DNA from: Hymenobacter latericoloratus
GTDB lineage: Bacteria; Bacteroidota; Bacteroidia; Cytophagales; Hymenobacteraceae
Reading direction: 5' to 3'
Length of the DNA stretch: 64,000 bases
NCBI RefSeq assembly: GCF_014199535.1
Contig: NZ_JACHNV010000002.1
Span: 186,001 to 250,000 of the forward strand
The notes beneath the pieces are model-generated. The model was not told the DNA's origin. It did not search any database and saw nothing but the letters and a program-made list of their open reading frames with translations. This document shows positions 42,915 to 53,763 of the stretch, one piece after another. The translations under genes were made by a program, and so were the position numbers. Each line of letters begins with the position of its first letter. The stretch's first letter is position 1.

Positions 42915-42976
42915 GGTTGCCAGTTACTGGTTGTCAGTGGAAGATGACCGGTAACTGGCAACCCGCAACTGACAAC
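42915..42976. repeat. Compact inverted-repeat pair between mltG and the thioesterase gene
   Basis: GGTTGCCAGTTACTGGT (42915-42931) pairs with ACCGGTAACTGGCAACC (42947-42963) with one mismatch, and overlapping GTTGTCAGT (42930) pairs with ACTGACAAC (42968-42976). Either stem can form, not both fully. The thioesterase start follows within 12 bases. Confidence 0.7.
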
Positions 42977-42987
42977 TCACAACTGAT

Positions 42988-43473
42988 ATGTATTCCTACG
43001 ACACCCACATCCGCGTTCGGTACGCCGAAACCGACCAGATGGGCTACGTGTACCACGGTAACTATGCGGCTTATTTTGAGGTAGCCCGCACCGAGGCTTT
43101 CCGGCAGCTGGGCATCCGGTACAAGGATCTGGAGGCCGATGGGGTAGGCATGCCGGTAGGCGAAATCCGCACCCGCTTCCGCCGCCCCGCCCGCTACGAC
43201 GACCTGCTGACCGTGCGCCTCCTGCTCCGGCAGCCCCCCGAAGGCTCCCGGATATTGTTTGAATATGAAATCCGCAACGAAGCCGATGAGCTCCTGACCG
43301 AAGGCCACACCCTGATGGTGTTCGTGAGCATGGCTACCGGCCGGCCCGGGGCTATTCCGGCCGATATTCAGGCCAAGCTGGCGCCCTACTTCACCGACGA
43401 CGAAACCGCCGGCCCCCTCACGCCGCCCAAAGCCCCCACCGATGCTCCCGCCCCGGCGGCTTTCCTGAAATAG
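42988..43473 (+). CDS. Acyl-CoA thioesterase, YbgC/4HBT family
   Basis: 161 residues, hot-dog fold thioesterase. The N-terminal YDTHIRVRYAETDQMGYVYHGNY carries the catalytic Asp (ETDQMG) and Tyr/His pattern of YbgC-type members; residues ~45-120 form the hot-dog core (TRFRRPARYDDLLTVRL, LLTEGHTLMVFV). The C-terminal ~35 residues are a Pro/Ala/Asp-rich tail (PLTPPKAPTDAPAPA) not needed for the fold. It hydrolyses short acyl-CoAs, and YbgC associates with the Tol-Pal envelope system, whose genes are not seen here. Confidence 0.9.
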   Translation: MYSYDTHIRVRYAETDQMGYVYHGNYAAYFEVARTEAFRQLGIRYKDLEADGVGMPVGEIRTRFRRPARYDDLLTVRLLLRQPPEGSRILFEYEIRNEADELLTEGHTLMVFVSMATGRPGAIPADIQAKLAPYFTDDETAGPLTPPKAPTDAPAPAAFLK

Positions 43474-43621
43474 AGTAACACTAGAGTAGTTGAGGAGCTG
43501 CGTAACTGAGCATATGTGCAGGGCCGCTTGTTTTCGGCCGGCTGCTCAGGAACCGGGTGGTTACGCAGGGCGAACTGCCTTGCCGATTACTCCGTTACTC
43601 CGCTACCCAATTACTCCCTGT

Positions 43622-44590
43622 ATGCGCCTTCCCGTTCGTCGTTATCATTTGCCCGATGTGCGTCGCCGCCGCAGCTACCGGCGCTTTATCGTGCTGCTGA
43701 AGCGGCTGCGCTTCCACGGCGGGCAGGCCTCGGTGTACGATGTGGTGGACCGGCTGCTGCAGGAAATCAAGCTCGATGGCATTGCCAAGCGGGCCAGCTA
43801 CATGGCCTTCAATTTCACCATTGCCATTTTCCCGACCATCATCTTCCTGTTCACCCTCATTCCCTACATTCCCGTCCCCAATCTCAACCTCGACATTCTG
43901 CAGTTCCTCGCCGACCTGATTCCGCGGGAAATGTACGTGGCCGTTTCCGGGACTATTGAGGATATCGTGAACATTCCGCACGGCGGGCTGCTTTCCTTTG
44001 GTTTCGCTACGGCGCTGGTGCTCAGCTCCAACGGCATTATGGCCCTGCTCGATGCCTTCGAGAAGAAATACCCCTCGTTCAAGAAGCGCACCTACGTCCG
44101 TAAGCGCGTTATTGCTACCCTCCTGACGGTGGTGCTGTCCTCGGTACTGCTGTTCTCGGTGGCCGGCATCTTCTTCGGAACCTATATTATTGACGCGCTG
44201 GTGTACCACGAAATTGTGCCCGAGCACCTGACGAATCAGCTGATTGCCCTACTGCGCTACGGCTCGGTGGTGGGGCTGTTCCTGCTCACTACCTGCCTGG
44301 TGTACTACTACGTGCCCCCGGTGCACGATAAATGGCCGTTTCTTTCGGCCGGCTCAGTGGTGGCCACGCTGCTTATTTTCCTGGTATCGTTTCTGTTCAT
44401 TCTTTACGTCAAAATTTTCGACAGCTACAACCACTTTTACGGCTCCATTGGTACGCTGGTGGGCTTTATGGTGTGGCTTGATTTTGTGTGTATGACCCTG
44501 ATTCTGGGATTTGAAGTAAACGTGAGCATTGATGCCGTAACGGGCCGGCTTAAGCGCCCACTCCCGATGGCGACGGCCCGGTCAAAATAA
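43622..44590 (+). CDS. YihY/BrkB-family integral membrane protein
   Basis: 322 residues, BrkB family. A basic N-terminus (RRYHLPDVRRRRSYRRFIVLLKRLRF) is followed by about six membrane segments: FNFTIAIFPTIIFLFTLIPY near residue 70, ALVLSSNGIMALL, VIATLLTVVLSSVLLFSVAG, SVVGLFLLTTCLVYYYV, SVVATLLIFLVSFLFILYV and TLVGFMVWLDFVCMTLILGF. The family is widespread, with a suggested role in transport or lipid handling, not settled. Start ATG 43622; earlier in-frame sequence is repeat-like. Last gene before the tRNA pair. Confidence 0.9.
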   Translation: MRLPVRRYHLPDVRRRRSYRRFIVLLKRLRFHGGQASVYDVVDRLLQEIKLDGIAKRASYMAFNFTIAIFPTIIFLFTLIPYIPVPNLNLDILQFLADLIPREMYVAVSGTIEDIVNIPHGGLLSFGFATALVLSSNGIMALLDAFEKKYPSFKKRTYVRKRVIATLLTVVLSSVLLFSVAGIFFGTYIIDALVYHEIVPEHLTNQLIALLRYGSVVGLFLLTTCLVYYYVPPVHDKWPFLSAGSVVATLLIFLVSFLFILYVKIFDSYNHFYGSIGTLVGFMVWLDFVCMTLILGFEVNVSIDAVTGRLKRPLPMATARSK

Positions 44591-44648
44591 TTTGTGGTTG
44601 AAAATGAGCTGGTAAGAAGGAGCTTCCTAAAAAAAGTGGAAGGCATTA

Positions 44649-44678
44649 TTGCGTATTGCGCATTCCTTGATACTTTTG
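44649..44678 (+). promoter_or_regulatory. Promoter of the serine tRNA genes
   Basis: TTG, spacer of exactly 19 bases, TACTTTTG. This is a textbook Bacteroidota sigma-ABfr type promoter; the first tRNA begins 31 bases after it. Confidence 0.75.
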
Positions 44679-44708
44679 CCATCCCAAACCGCTCAGTTGG
44701 AACCTTAT

Positions 44709-44795
44709 AGAGAGGTGGCAGAGTGGTCGAATGCGACGGATTCGAAATCCGTTATACCCGCAAGGGTATCGGGGGTTCGAATCCCCCCCTCTCTG
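44709..44795 (+). tRNA. tRNA-Ser(CGA)
   Basis: 87 bases. Acceptor stem AGAGAGG / CCTCTCT, discriminator G, D-arm GGCAGAGTGGTCGAATGC, anticodon loop ATTCGAAAT with CGA, a long variable arm (TTATACCCGCAAGGGTAT) typical of tRNA-Ser, and T-arm GGGGGTTCGAATCCCCC. CCA is not encoded. It reads UCG codons. Confidence 0.97.
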
Positions 44796-44873
44796 CATTG
44801 GTTTTTTCAGTCCGTGAAAAAGCCTTTTTTCTTGCTTGCTATATCCCGCACGGCGCGCTGGGCTTACCCCTAC

Positions 44874-44958
44874 AGAGGAGTGGCAGAGTGGTCGATTGCG
44901 GCGGTCTTGAAAACCGTTGAGGGTTACACCTCCGGGGGTTCGAATCCCTCCTCCTCTG
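44874..44958 (+). tRNA. tRNA-Ser(TGA)
   Basis: 85 bases. Acceptor stem AGAGGAG / CTCCTCT, discriminator G, D-arm GGCAGAGTGGTCGATTGC, anticodon loop TCTTGAAAA with TGA, long variable arm, T-arm GGGGGTTCGAATCCCTC. CCA not encoded. It reads UCA and UCG/UCU codons by wobble. It follows tRNA-Ser(CGA) after 78 bases. Confidence 0.97.
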
Positions 44959-44986
44959 CAACGCACCCGCGGATACGGCAAGCATA

Positions 44987-45040
44987 CCTCCAACAGAACA
45001 GCCTCCTGGCCCTTGGGTCAGGAGGCTGTTCTGTTGGAGG
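44987..45040 (+). terminator. Perfect 22-bp hairpin after the tRNA pair
   Basis: CCTCCAACAGAACAGCCTCC and two more bases pair perfectly with 45019-45040; loop of 10 bases (45009-45018). It is placed like a tRNA terminator but has no U-run afterwards, so termination may depend on the stem alone. Confidence 0.7.
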
Positions 45041-45171
45041 CGTGTGCGAAAAGGAAGGAGCAGAAGTATTTTACCCGCAGTACATTACTGCGCGCCAGGC
45101 AGTACCTTGCCGGCCCCGGCTCTTTAGCTGGTCCGGAGTTTGTTGACGCCTGCCGTATCTTTGTGGCCTCT

Positions 45172-45531
45172 ATGTCTGAATTGCTTTTTGATGTTAATCT
45201 GCAGCAGCTGCCCGACGATTTTCTGACGGGCAACTGGCGGGTTGCCGACCGGGTGCTGAACCGTACGGACCCCGGCACTACCCTGGCGCAGGCCGAGCGC
45301 TTTCAGCTGGAGCCCGGGCGCTTGGAAATTCAGGCTCCCGGCGGGCCGGATGCCGGCCGCTGGCTGGTACAGCGCGACAATATCCTGAACCGGCCCTACC
45401 TGGAAATAGACACGGAGCAGCAGCAAACCCGGGCCCTGATTACCCGCCTGCGCCGCTCCCGCGACGGGAGCGTTAGTCAGCTTAGCCTTTATTTTCAGTC
45501 GGGGATGGAAATGCAGCTCACCCGCCCGTAG
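45172..45531 (+). CDS. Small protein of unknown function
   Basis: 119 residues, acidic, no family recognised. Sequence suggests a beta-rich domain: LLFDVNLQQLPDDFLTGNW, ERFQLEPGRLEIQAPGG, RPYLEIDTEQQQTRALITRL, SQLSLYFQSGMEMQLT. No signal or membrane segment. Start ATG 45172; the exact -7-type word TATCTTTG (about 45156) lies only about 9 bases before it, suggesting a very short leader. It lies just upstream of the PAS protein gene on the same strand, separated by 33 bases, so the two may be co-transcribed. Confidence 0.7.
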   Translation: MSELLFDVNLQQLPDDFLTGNWRVADRVLNRTDPGTTLAQAERFQLEPGRLEIQAPGGPDAGRWLVQRDNILNRPYLEIDTEQQQTRALITRLRRSRDGSVSQLSLYFQSGMEMQLTRP

Positions 45532-45564
45532 TCTTTCCTCCAGTTGCTAAACGTTTCGTTTTCA

Positions 45565-46836
45565 ATGGCCACTTCTGCCTCCGCCACCCCGGTCCCCACT
45601 CCGGGAACTTCTGCCGACCGCTCCCTTCCTTTCGGGCCCGCTACCGCTACCGTGCTGCTTGGTATTGCCGATGCCACGGGCGCTCTGGTGTTTGCGAGCC
45701 CCCAGCTCGTGCAGTTTACGGGCTTGAACCTGGGGCAGCTAAGCGCTGAATGGGTGGAGCTGGTGCATGCCCAGGACCGGGACCGGACCGCTACCCAGTG
45801 GCAGCAGGCCCAGGCTAGCGGACAAACCTACCAGATTGAGTTTCGCCTGCGTCGCCACGATGGGCAGTACCGCTGGGTGCGCAGTACGGGCTACCCCCAA
45901 CTCAACGGGCAAAACCAGGTGCAGCAGTGGATTATCAGCACCGTGGATATCGAGGAGCTGCGCGGCCCGGAAGCCGCTGACAGTAAGCCCTGGGCCGACT
46001 TCAGCTTCTTGGCCGAACTGATTCCGCAGCTGGTCTGGACCACCGACCCCACAGGCTACCACACCTACTTCAACCAGCGCTGGACCGATTACACCGGCTA
46101 CACCTTGGCCGATAGCATCGGGGACGAGATGTGGAACAATCTGCTCCATCCTGATGACCGGCAACGGGCGCGGCAGGTGTGGGGCCACTCGCTGGCTACC
46201 GGCGAGTTCTACGAAATAGAATACCGCTTCAAGTCGCGGCAAGGCGACTACCGCTGGTTTCTGGGGCAGGCCCTGCCCGTGCGCAATGAGGCCGGCGAAA
46301 TTGTGAAGTGGTTCGGCACCTGCACCGACATCCACGACCAGAAAATGCAGCAGCTGGCTCTGCGCAAGCGCGAGCAGGACTTCATGACGCTGGCCAACGC
46401 CATTCCGCAACTGGCCTGGATGGCCGACGAAACCGGCTCTTTGTTCTGGTACAACGACCGGTGGTTCCGCTTTACGGGTACTACCCACGAGCAGATGATG
46501 GGCTGGGGCTGGCAAAGCGTGCAACACCCCGACTATGTGGAGCAGGTAACCGCTGGCTGGAAGCAGGCCCTTCGCAATGGCGAAAAGTGGGAAGACACCT
46601 TCCCGCTGCGCCGCCACGACGGCGAGTTCCGGTGGTTCCTGAGCCGGGCCCTGCCCGTGCGCGACGAGGAAGGCCGCATCGTGCGCTGGTGCGGCACTAA
46701 CACCGACATCACGGAGCAAAAGCAGCTGCAGGACCAGCTGGAGCGCGCTTACTCCGACCTCGAAGCCAAAGTCATGTTCCGCACCCTCGACCTGGAGCGG
46801 GAAGTGCAGGAACTGCGCCAGCGGCTGGGTGAGTAG
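45565..46836 (+). CDS. PAS-domain protein with three PAS units and no output domain
   Basis: 423 residues. Three PAS/PAC units: ~30-135 (VLLGIADATGALVFASPQLV ... QYRWVRSTGYPQLNGQ), ~150-275 (FLAELIPQLVWTTDPTGYHT ... DYRWFLGQALPVRNE) and ~285-400 (FMTLANAIPQLAWMADETGS ... EFRWFLSRALPVRDE). A coiled coil (LQDQLERAYSDLEAKVMFRTLD) ends the protein, exactly where a HisKA domain normally begins in Bacteroidota hybrid sensors. No kinase, cyclase or phosphatase follows. It may be a truncated kinase, or a sensor that acts on a partner. Start ATG 45565; an in-frame TTG exists upstream. Confidence 0.88.
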   Translation: MATSASATPVPTPGTSADRSLPFGPATATVLLGIADATGALVFASPQLVQFTGLNLGQLSAEWVELVHAQDRDRTATQWQQAQASGQTYQIEFRLRRHDGQYRWVRSTGYPQLNGQNQVQQWIISTVDIEELRGPEAADSKPWADFSFLAELIPQLVWTTDPTGYHTYFNQRWTDYTGYTLADSIGDEMWNNLLHPDDRQRARQVWGHSLATGEFYEIEYRFKSRQGDYRWFLGQALPVRNEAGEIVKWFGTCTDIHDQKMQQLALRKREQDFMTLANAIPQLAWMADETGSLFWYNDRWFRFTGTTHEQMMGWGWQSVQHPDYVEQVTAGWKQALRNGEKWEDTFPLRRHDGEFRWFLSRALPVRDEEGRIVRWCGTNTDITEQKQLQDQLERAYSDLEAKVMFRTLDLEREVQELRQRLGE

Positions 46837-46849
46837 GTGGTGACTGAGT

Positions 46850-47008
46850 TGTCATGGCGAGCAGCGCGAAGCCATCCTTCCTCTCTTTTGTGACCAGCCT
46901 GATAAACAGACAAGCCCTTGACGCTCGCGCAGTCGTCAAGGGTTTGTCACGTTTCAGGGGGTAGTACGCGGGTCAGGACGGATGGCTTCGCTCCGCTCGC
47001 CATGACAC
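46850..47008. repeat. Inverted-repeat element with inner terminator
   Basis: TGTCATGGCGAGCAGCGCGA and eight more bases (46850-46877) are complementary to 46981-47008 (GGATGGCTTCGCTCCGCTCG ...), with a few mismatches. Between them lies a terminator-like hairpin ACAAGCCCTTGACG / CGTCAAGGGTTTGT (46911-46948), placed between the convergent PAS protein gene and adaptor gene. The outer arms look like a GTCAT-type intergenic palindrome family. Confidence 0.8.
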
Positions 47009-47024
47009 CTCACAACTTCACCAT

Positions 47025-48191
47025 TTACTCCTCCGTGTCCTGGCCTTTTTTCAGCTCGGCATCTAGGAAATAGGCGCCGTGGCGGACGAGGCGGGTGGTG
47101 TCGGGGAGTTGGTCGAGGAGAGTGATGGCAACATCGCCGCTGTCGGTGGCGCCAGTTCGGACGCGGTAGCGGCGGTAGGTGGCAGGGCCGGTCTGGGCGA
47201 AAATGTAGTTGAACTCCCCGGCCTGGATAATGGCGTCTTCCGGGAGGGTACGCTGCCGGGCGCCGGCCGTCTGGATGTGAGCCGACACGTACTGGCCGGG
47301 GAGCACGTCGTCGCGCTCGGGCTCCAGATGGGCGTGCACGCTCACCGTACGGGCGTCGTCGTTGAAGGCCTTGCCCACCAGAAATACGCGGGCTCCCATG
47401 TCCTCATTCGAGCCACGGCTGGGAATTTTGAACAGAATGCGCTGGCCGTTTTTCACCCGCGCAATGTCTCGCTCAAACACCTTGAGCTCCAGGTGCAGGT
47501 CGGAACGGTCCACGATTTCCACCAGCACATCCTGCGGATTCACGAACTGACCGGGGTTAATGTTGACAGACTTCACGTAGCCCTTAATGGGCGACACCAG
47601 CGGCACGGTAGGCACTATTTCGCCCCGGTCGAGGCGGCTGAGTGAGATGCCCAGCATCCGGAGTTGGGCAGCCGTAGCGCGCACGGTAGCCTGCTCGGAG
47701 GCGTAGTCGCTCTGGGCCTGCTGGAGCTTGCGCTTAGCGCCCACATCCTCGGCGTCGAGGGTTTGCTGGCGCTGCAGCTCTTTCTGCAGAAACGTTACGC
47801 GGGCTTTGCTTTGCAGATAATCCTGCTGCAGCCGCAGGTAGTCGGGGTGGCGCAGCACGGCCACGGTGCCGCCCCGCGCTATTTGCTGCCCTGGCAGCAC
47901 CGCCACCGACTGTACGTACCCGCCCATCACGGCCGATACCGACGCCCGGTTTTGGGGCGGCACGTCAATGCTGCCGTTGGCCTGTACATCGGTGGTCATG
48001 TTTTTCCAGACGAAAGAACCCGTTTCCAGCCCCGCTGCCCGGGCCTGGGCACTGCTCACATTGACTTCGTCGGGGTTGGGGGGAGGCGCAGGGGTAGTAG
48101 GCGCTGCAGTAGCCGCTTCGGGTGGAGCTGATTTATCGGTGCTGCAGGCGGTCAGTAAAGAAGCCAGCAGCAAAAGGTAGGTCGATTTCAT
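47025..48191 (-). CDS. RND efflux periplasmic adaptor, heavy-metal (CzcB/CusB) type lipoprotein
   Basis: 388 residues. Lipoprotein signal MKSTYLLLLASLLTAC (Cys16), a Pro/Ala-rich linker (PPEAATAAPTTPAPPPNPDE), then the membrane-fusion fold: barrel-sandwich half motifs SAVMGGYVQSVAVLPGQQIARG and LVSPIKGYVKSVNINPGQFV around an alpha-hairpin, and C-terminal beta-barrel and membrane-proximal domains. It links the inner-membrane RND pump and the TolC-type protein encoded just upstream, 48 bases away on the same strand. Metal-binding Met/His are few, so the metal specificity is unclear. Last gene of the operon read on the minus strand. Confidence 0.93.
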   Translation of the reverse strand: MKSTYLLLLASLLTACSTDKSAPPEAATAAPTTPAPPPNPDEVNVSSAQARAAGLETGSFVWKNMTTDVQANGSIDVPPQNRASVSAVMGGYVQSVAVLPGQQIARGGTVAVLRHPDYLRLQQDYLQSKARVTFLQKELQRQQTLDAEDVGAKRKLQQAQSDYASEQATVRATAAQLRMLGISLSRLDRGEIVPTVPLVSPIKGYVKSVNINPGQFVNPQDVLVEIVDRSDLHLELKVFERDIARVKNGQRILFKIPSRGSNEDMGARVFLVGKAFNDDARTVSVHAHLEPERDDVLPGQYVSAHIQTAGARQRTLPEDAIIQAGEFNYIFAQTGPATYRRYRVRTGATDSGDVAITLLDQLPDTTRLVRHGAYFLDAELKKGQDTEE

Positions 48192-48239
48192 AGAGAAGTT
48201 AAGGAGGGTTCGCGCCGGTGTCATGGGTAGCGCGAAAGG

Positions 48240-49499
48240 TTATGGCACGTCCGGGCCGGTCAGCGTCTGCAGGGACAGGGCCAGCTCGTTGTACTGGCGC
48301 ACCTGCTCGAGGTAGGCCGTACGGATCTGCCAGGCGGGCTTCGTATTCACCACGTATTCCACGTAGTCGATGTCGCCGGCCCGGAAGCTTTTCTCGGCCG
48401 TATTCAGAATCAGGCGGGCCTGGGGCAAGGCGGTTTGCTCGTAGTAGGTGAGCGAGGCCCGCGCTCGGCCCAGCTGCTGACGCAGCCCGGCTAGTTGGCC
48501 GTTGAGCTGGGTAGTGGCATAGCGCAGCTGGGCTTCGGCCGCTTGCTCGCTTAGTTGCGCCGCCTGAATTCGGGCTTTTTGGATGCCGCCGAGCAGGGGC
48601 ACCGCAATGCCGGCCTGGGCTACGTGGAAGCCGTTTTCCTTGTTGATGGTCTGGGTGAAGTAGCCCAAACGCAGGTCTGGCAGGCGGCGCAGCTGCTCTA
48701 CTTTTGTCTGGCGTTTGCTCACGTCAATCTCCTGTTCCAGCAGGGCCAGCGTAGGGTTAGATGCCGCCGTAAGGGTAGTGGTATCAGTAGGAGAGAGGGG
48801 CGCCACGGCCGCTGCGGTTGTGTCGATGGCGGCGGGGCGACCCAGGTTCAGGAGCACCCCCAGCTGCTGCTGCTGCACCTGCCGGTTCGTCAGCACAATG
48901 GCCAGCTGGTTCTGCAGCTCCCGCATCCGGGCTTCGGCCGAAACCTGCTCCAGTCGGTTGGTTTCGCCGGTTTGGTAGCGAATGCGCGCCGCCCGGGCCG
49001 CCCGGCGGTACAGGCTGTCCTGCTGGCGCAGCAAAGCTGCGCGCCGGTAGCTCACCAGCAACTCATAATACGTGCTTCGGATGGCGTGTACCAGCTCCCG
49101 GCGCTGGCTGCGCACGCGCTGCTCAGCGGTCATAATCTGGCCTTCCAGCAAGCGCCGCTGCGCCCCGTACACGCCCGGCAGCGCCGACTGCTGCACGATG
49201 TTGAGGCTTTGGTCGCGCAAAGGCCCCGAAATCTGCCCTACCTGGTAATCCACCACCGTGCGGGGCAAGTCGTAGCCGGTGCGGGAGAGGGCCCGCTGGC
49301 GCTCCACTTCCAGGCGGCCGGTTTGCACCAGCAGGCTTTGGCCGAGGCCGGTTTGCAGGGCCTGCTGCAACGTCAGGGGCCCATCCGGTGCTGCTGGGCT
49401 TGCGGAGGTAGGAGGGGGTAGGGTACGCGGGGTTGTCTGGGCGTAAAGCCGGCCAGGCAGAAAAACGAGCAGCAGAAACAGAAGAAATGGGTGCTTCAT
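48240..49499 (-). CDS. TolC/CzcC-family outer-membrane efflux protein
   Basis: 419 residues. Signal peptide residues 1-20 (LLFLLLVFLPGRLYAQ). Two outer-membrane efflux repeats: ~55-220 (LTLQQALQTGLGQSLLVQTG ... IRSTYYELLVSYRRAALLRQ) and ~265-410 (ALLEQEIDVSKRQTKVEQLR ... ALPQARLILNTAEKSFRAGD). The trimer forms the outer-membrane channel of the heavy-metal pump. Start ATG 49499; the longer open frame upstream overlaps the pump gene and is not credible. It lies between pump and adaptor genes in the minus-strand operon. Confidence 0.92.
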   Translation of the reverse strand: MKHPFLLFLLLVFLPGRLYAQTTPRTLPPPTSASPAAPDGPLTLQQALQTGLGQSLLVQTGRLEVERQRALSRTGYDLPRTVVDYQVGQISGPLRDQSLNIVQQSALPGVYGAQRRLLEGQIMTAEQRVRSQRRELVHAIRSTYYELLVSYRRAALLRQQDSLYRRAARAARIRYQTGETNRLEQVSAEARMRELQNQLAIVLTNRQVQQQQLGVLLNLGRPAAIDTTAAAVAPLSPTDTTTLTAASNPTLALLEQEIDVSKRQTKVEQLRRLPDLRLGYFTQTINKENGFHVAQAGIAVPLLGGIQKARIQAAQLSEQAAEAQLRYATTQLNGQLAGLRQQLGRARASLTYYEQTALPQARLILNTAEKSFRAGDIDYVEYVVNTKPAWQIRTAYLEQVRQYNELALSLQTLTGPDVP

Positions 49500-49686
49500 A
49501 TTCCAGAGAAAAGTGGTGCCACTCTGGTCCGACGCTGAAGGCGTCCGGCCGGTTGACGTTGCTGCAGCCTGCCGGGAGGGTTGGACGGGCTGCAGGGGGT
49601 AAGGAAATGGCCTTCGTTCTTTCGGCGCGAGTGGCACGGAAGTCAACCAGTCGGATGCCTTCGGCATGGGACCGGGGCAGATGGGC

Positions 49687-52848
<3,162 letters not shown>

Positions 52849-52887
52849 AAAGGGAAAGGTTGCAGCCTCCGCGGGGGGTAGGGGCCG

Positions 52888-52969
52888 TTTGTCATTCCGA
52901 ACGAAGCGAGGAATCTGGGTTGGCCTCTTGTGAGTAACTCAGATTCCGCTCGTTGGTCGGAATGACAAA
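52888..52969. repeat. GTCATTCCGA-type inverted repeat upstream of the heavy-metal pump gene
   Basis: TTTGTCATTCCGAACGAAGC and nine more bases (52888-52916) match the reverse complement of 52941-52969 at most positions (both arms begin or end with TTTGTCATTCCGA). Loop about 24 bases. Such GTCATTCCGA palindromes are scattered as intergenic repeats in many Bacteroidota genomes (recalled, not checked). Confidence 0.8.
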
Positions 52970-53079
52970 TGGTGTCTCTACCCCGATATACCGGAGGCGA
53001 AGTCAGCAGGAAAAAGGAGGGGTTGCGCCAGGCAACGGGGGTAGCAACCGGGCACACTGCGCCCGGGGGCTTGGGGGCG

Positions 53080-53496
53080 CTACGCTCGGGGCGGCTGCAG
53101 CAGCGACTGGCTGACGCTGAACGTGTACAGCGGCCCGGCCATCATGTGGTAGTCGGGGGTGGGCCAGCTTTGCAGAGGTGGGGGCGGCAGCATGCGGCCC
53201 GTGGGCAGCACGAAGCTCACCATCACGCAGTCGTGGTGATGCTGCTCCAGGGGGAGCTTGTGGTGGTCCTGCTCGTCGCGCTGGGAGTAGGGGTGGCGGC
53301 GGTGGTCGGCGCCGTGGGGACCGTAGTGCAGCACCAGAAACGCCAAGGGCGAGAGGGTTCCGCCGGCCAGGGCCCGGTGGTAGCGGTAGTGTCGCGCCAG
53401 CTCCGGCAGCTTCCGCAGCTCCGACACGTCGCCCTGCGGCACGAGGCTGCTCACGAGCATCAGGATTCCCAGCAAGAAGGCCACCACGGGTTTCAT
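53080..53496 (-). CDS. His-rich small exported protein heading the metal-efflux operon
   Basis: 138 residues. Residues 1-21 are a signal peptide (VVAFLLGILMLVSSLVPQG). The mature part has many His and Asp residues: HYRYHRALAGG, HYGPHGADHRRHPYSQRDEQ and DHHKLPLEQHHHDCVMVSF; the rest is Pro-rich (RMLPPPPLQSWPTPDYHMM). No family recognised. His/Cys-rich exported proteins are common beside metal-efflux genes and may bind or sense metal in the periplasm. It is first on the minus strand, about 230 bases upstream of the pump gene. A TACCTTTG -7 element lies only a few bases before the start. Confidence 0.75.
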   Translation of the reverse strand: MKPVVAFLLGILMLVSSLVPQGDVSELRKLPELARHYRYHRALAGGTLSPLAFLVLHYGPHGADHRRHPYSQRDEQDHHKLPLEQHHHDCVMVSFVLPTGRMLPPPPLQSWPTPDYHMMAGPLYTFSVSQSLLQPPRA

Positions 53497-53501
53497 CACG
53501 G

Positions 53502-53509
53502 CAAAGGTA
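53502..53509 (-). promoter_or_regulatory. -7 element of the His-rich gene
   Basis: TACCTTTG on the minus strand, exact TAnnTTTG, six bases before the start codon, so the leader must be extremely short or the true start is further in. Confidence 0.35.
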
Positions 53510-53763
53510 ACTTCTCCGGCAGGGACTTGTTCAGGAAAACGTGCAGCCAAGGCAAATTTGGAATCAGTATGATTTCAGGCCCACCGAAAAATAATAGGCT
53601 GCAGCCGGTTTGAAAACGCCGAGGGGGTAGGATAACTGCTACGTCGGCATCTTGGCGGGGCCTGATGTGCGTAGTACCCATGTACCTACAACCATGGCCG
53701 GCGGGGCCGCGTAAAGGCAGGGCCTGCGGTTGAGTTATTTTGCCTGGCCCGGCCTTGTTGCTT

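Noticed and set aside
43474-43621. Tandem ATTACTCCGTTACTC-type words before the BrkB gene as a regulatory array
   Set aside because: Only two to three imperfect copies are present and no spacing pattern or promoter was found; they look like the scattered short intergenic repeats of this genome.
44709-44958. Integration site of a mobile element at the serine tRNA genes
   Set aside because: No repeat of the tRNA 3' end and no integrase gene lie downstream; the flanking genes look ordinary.
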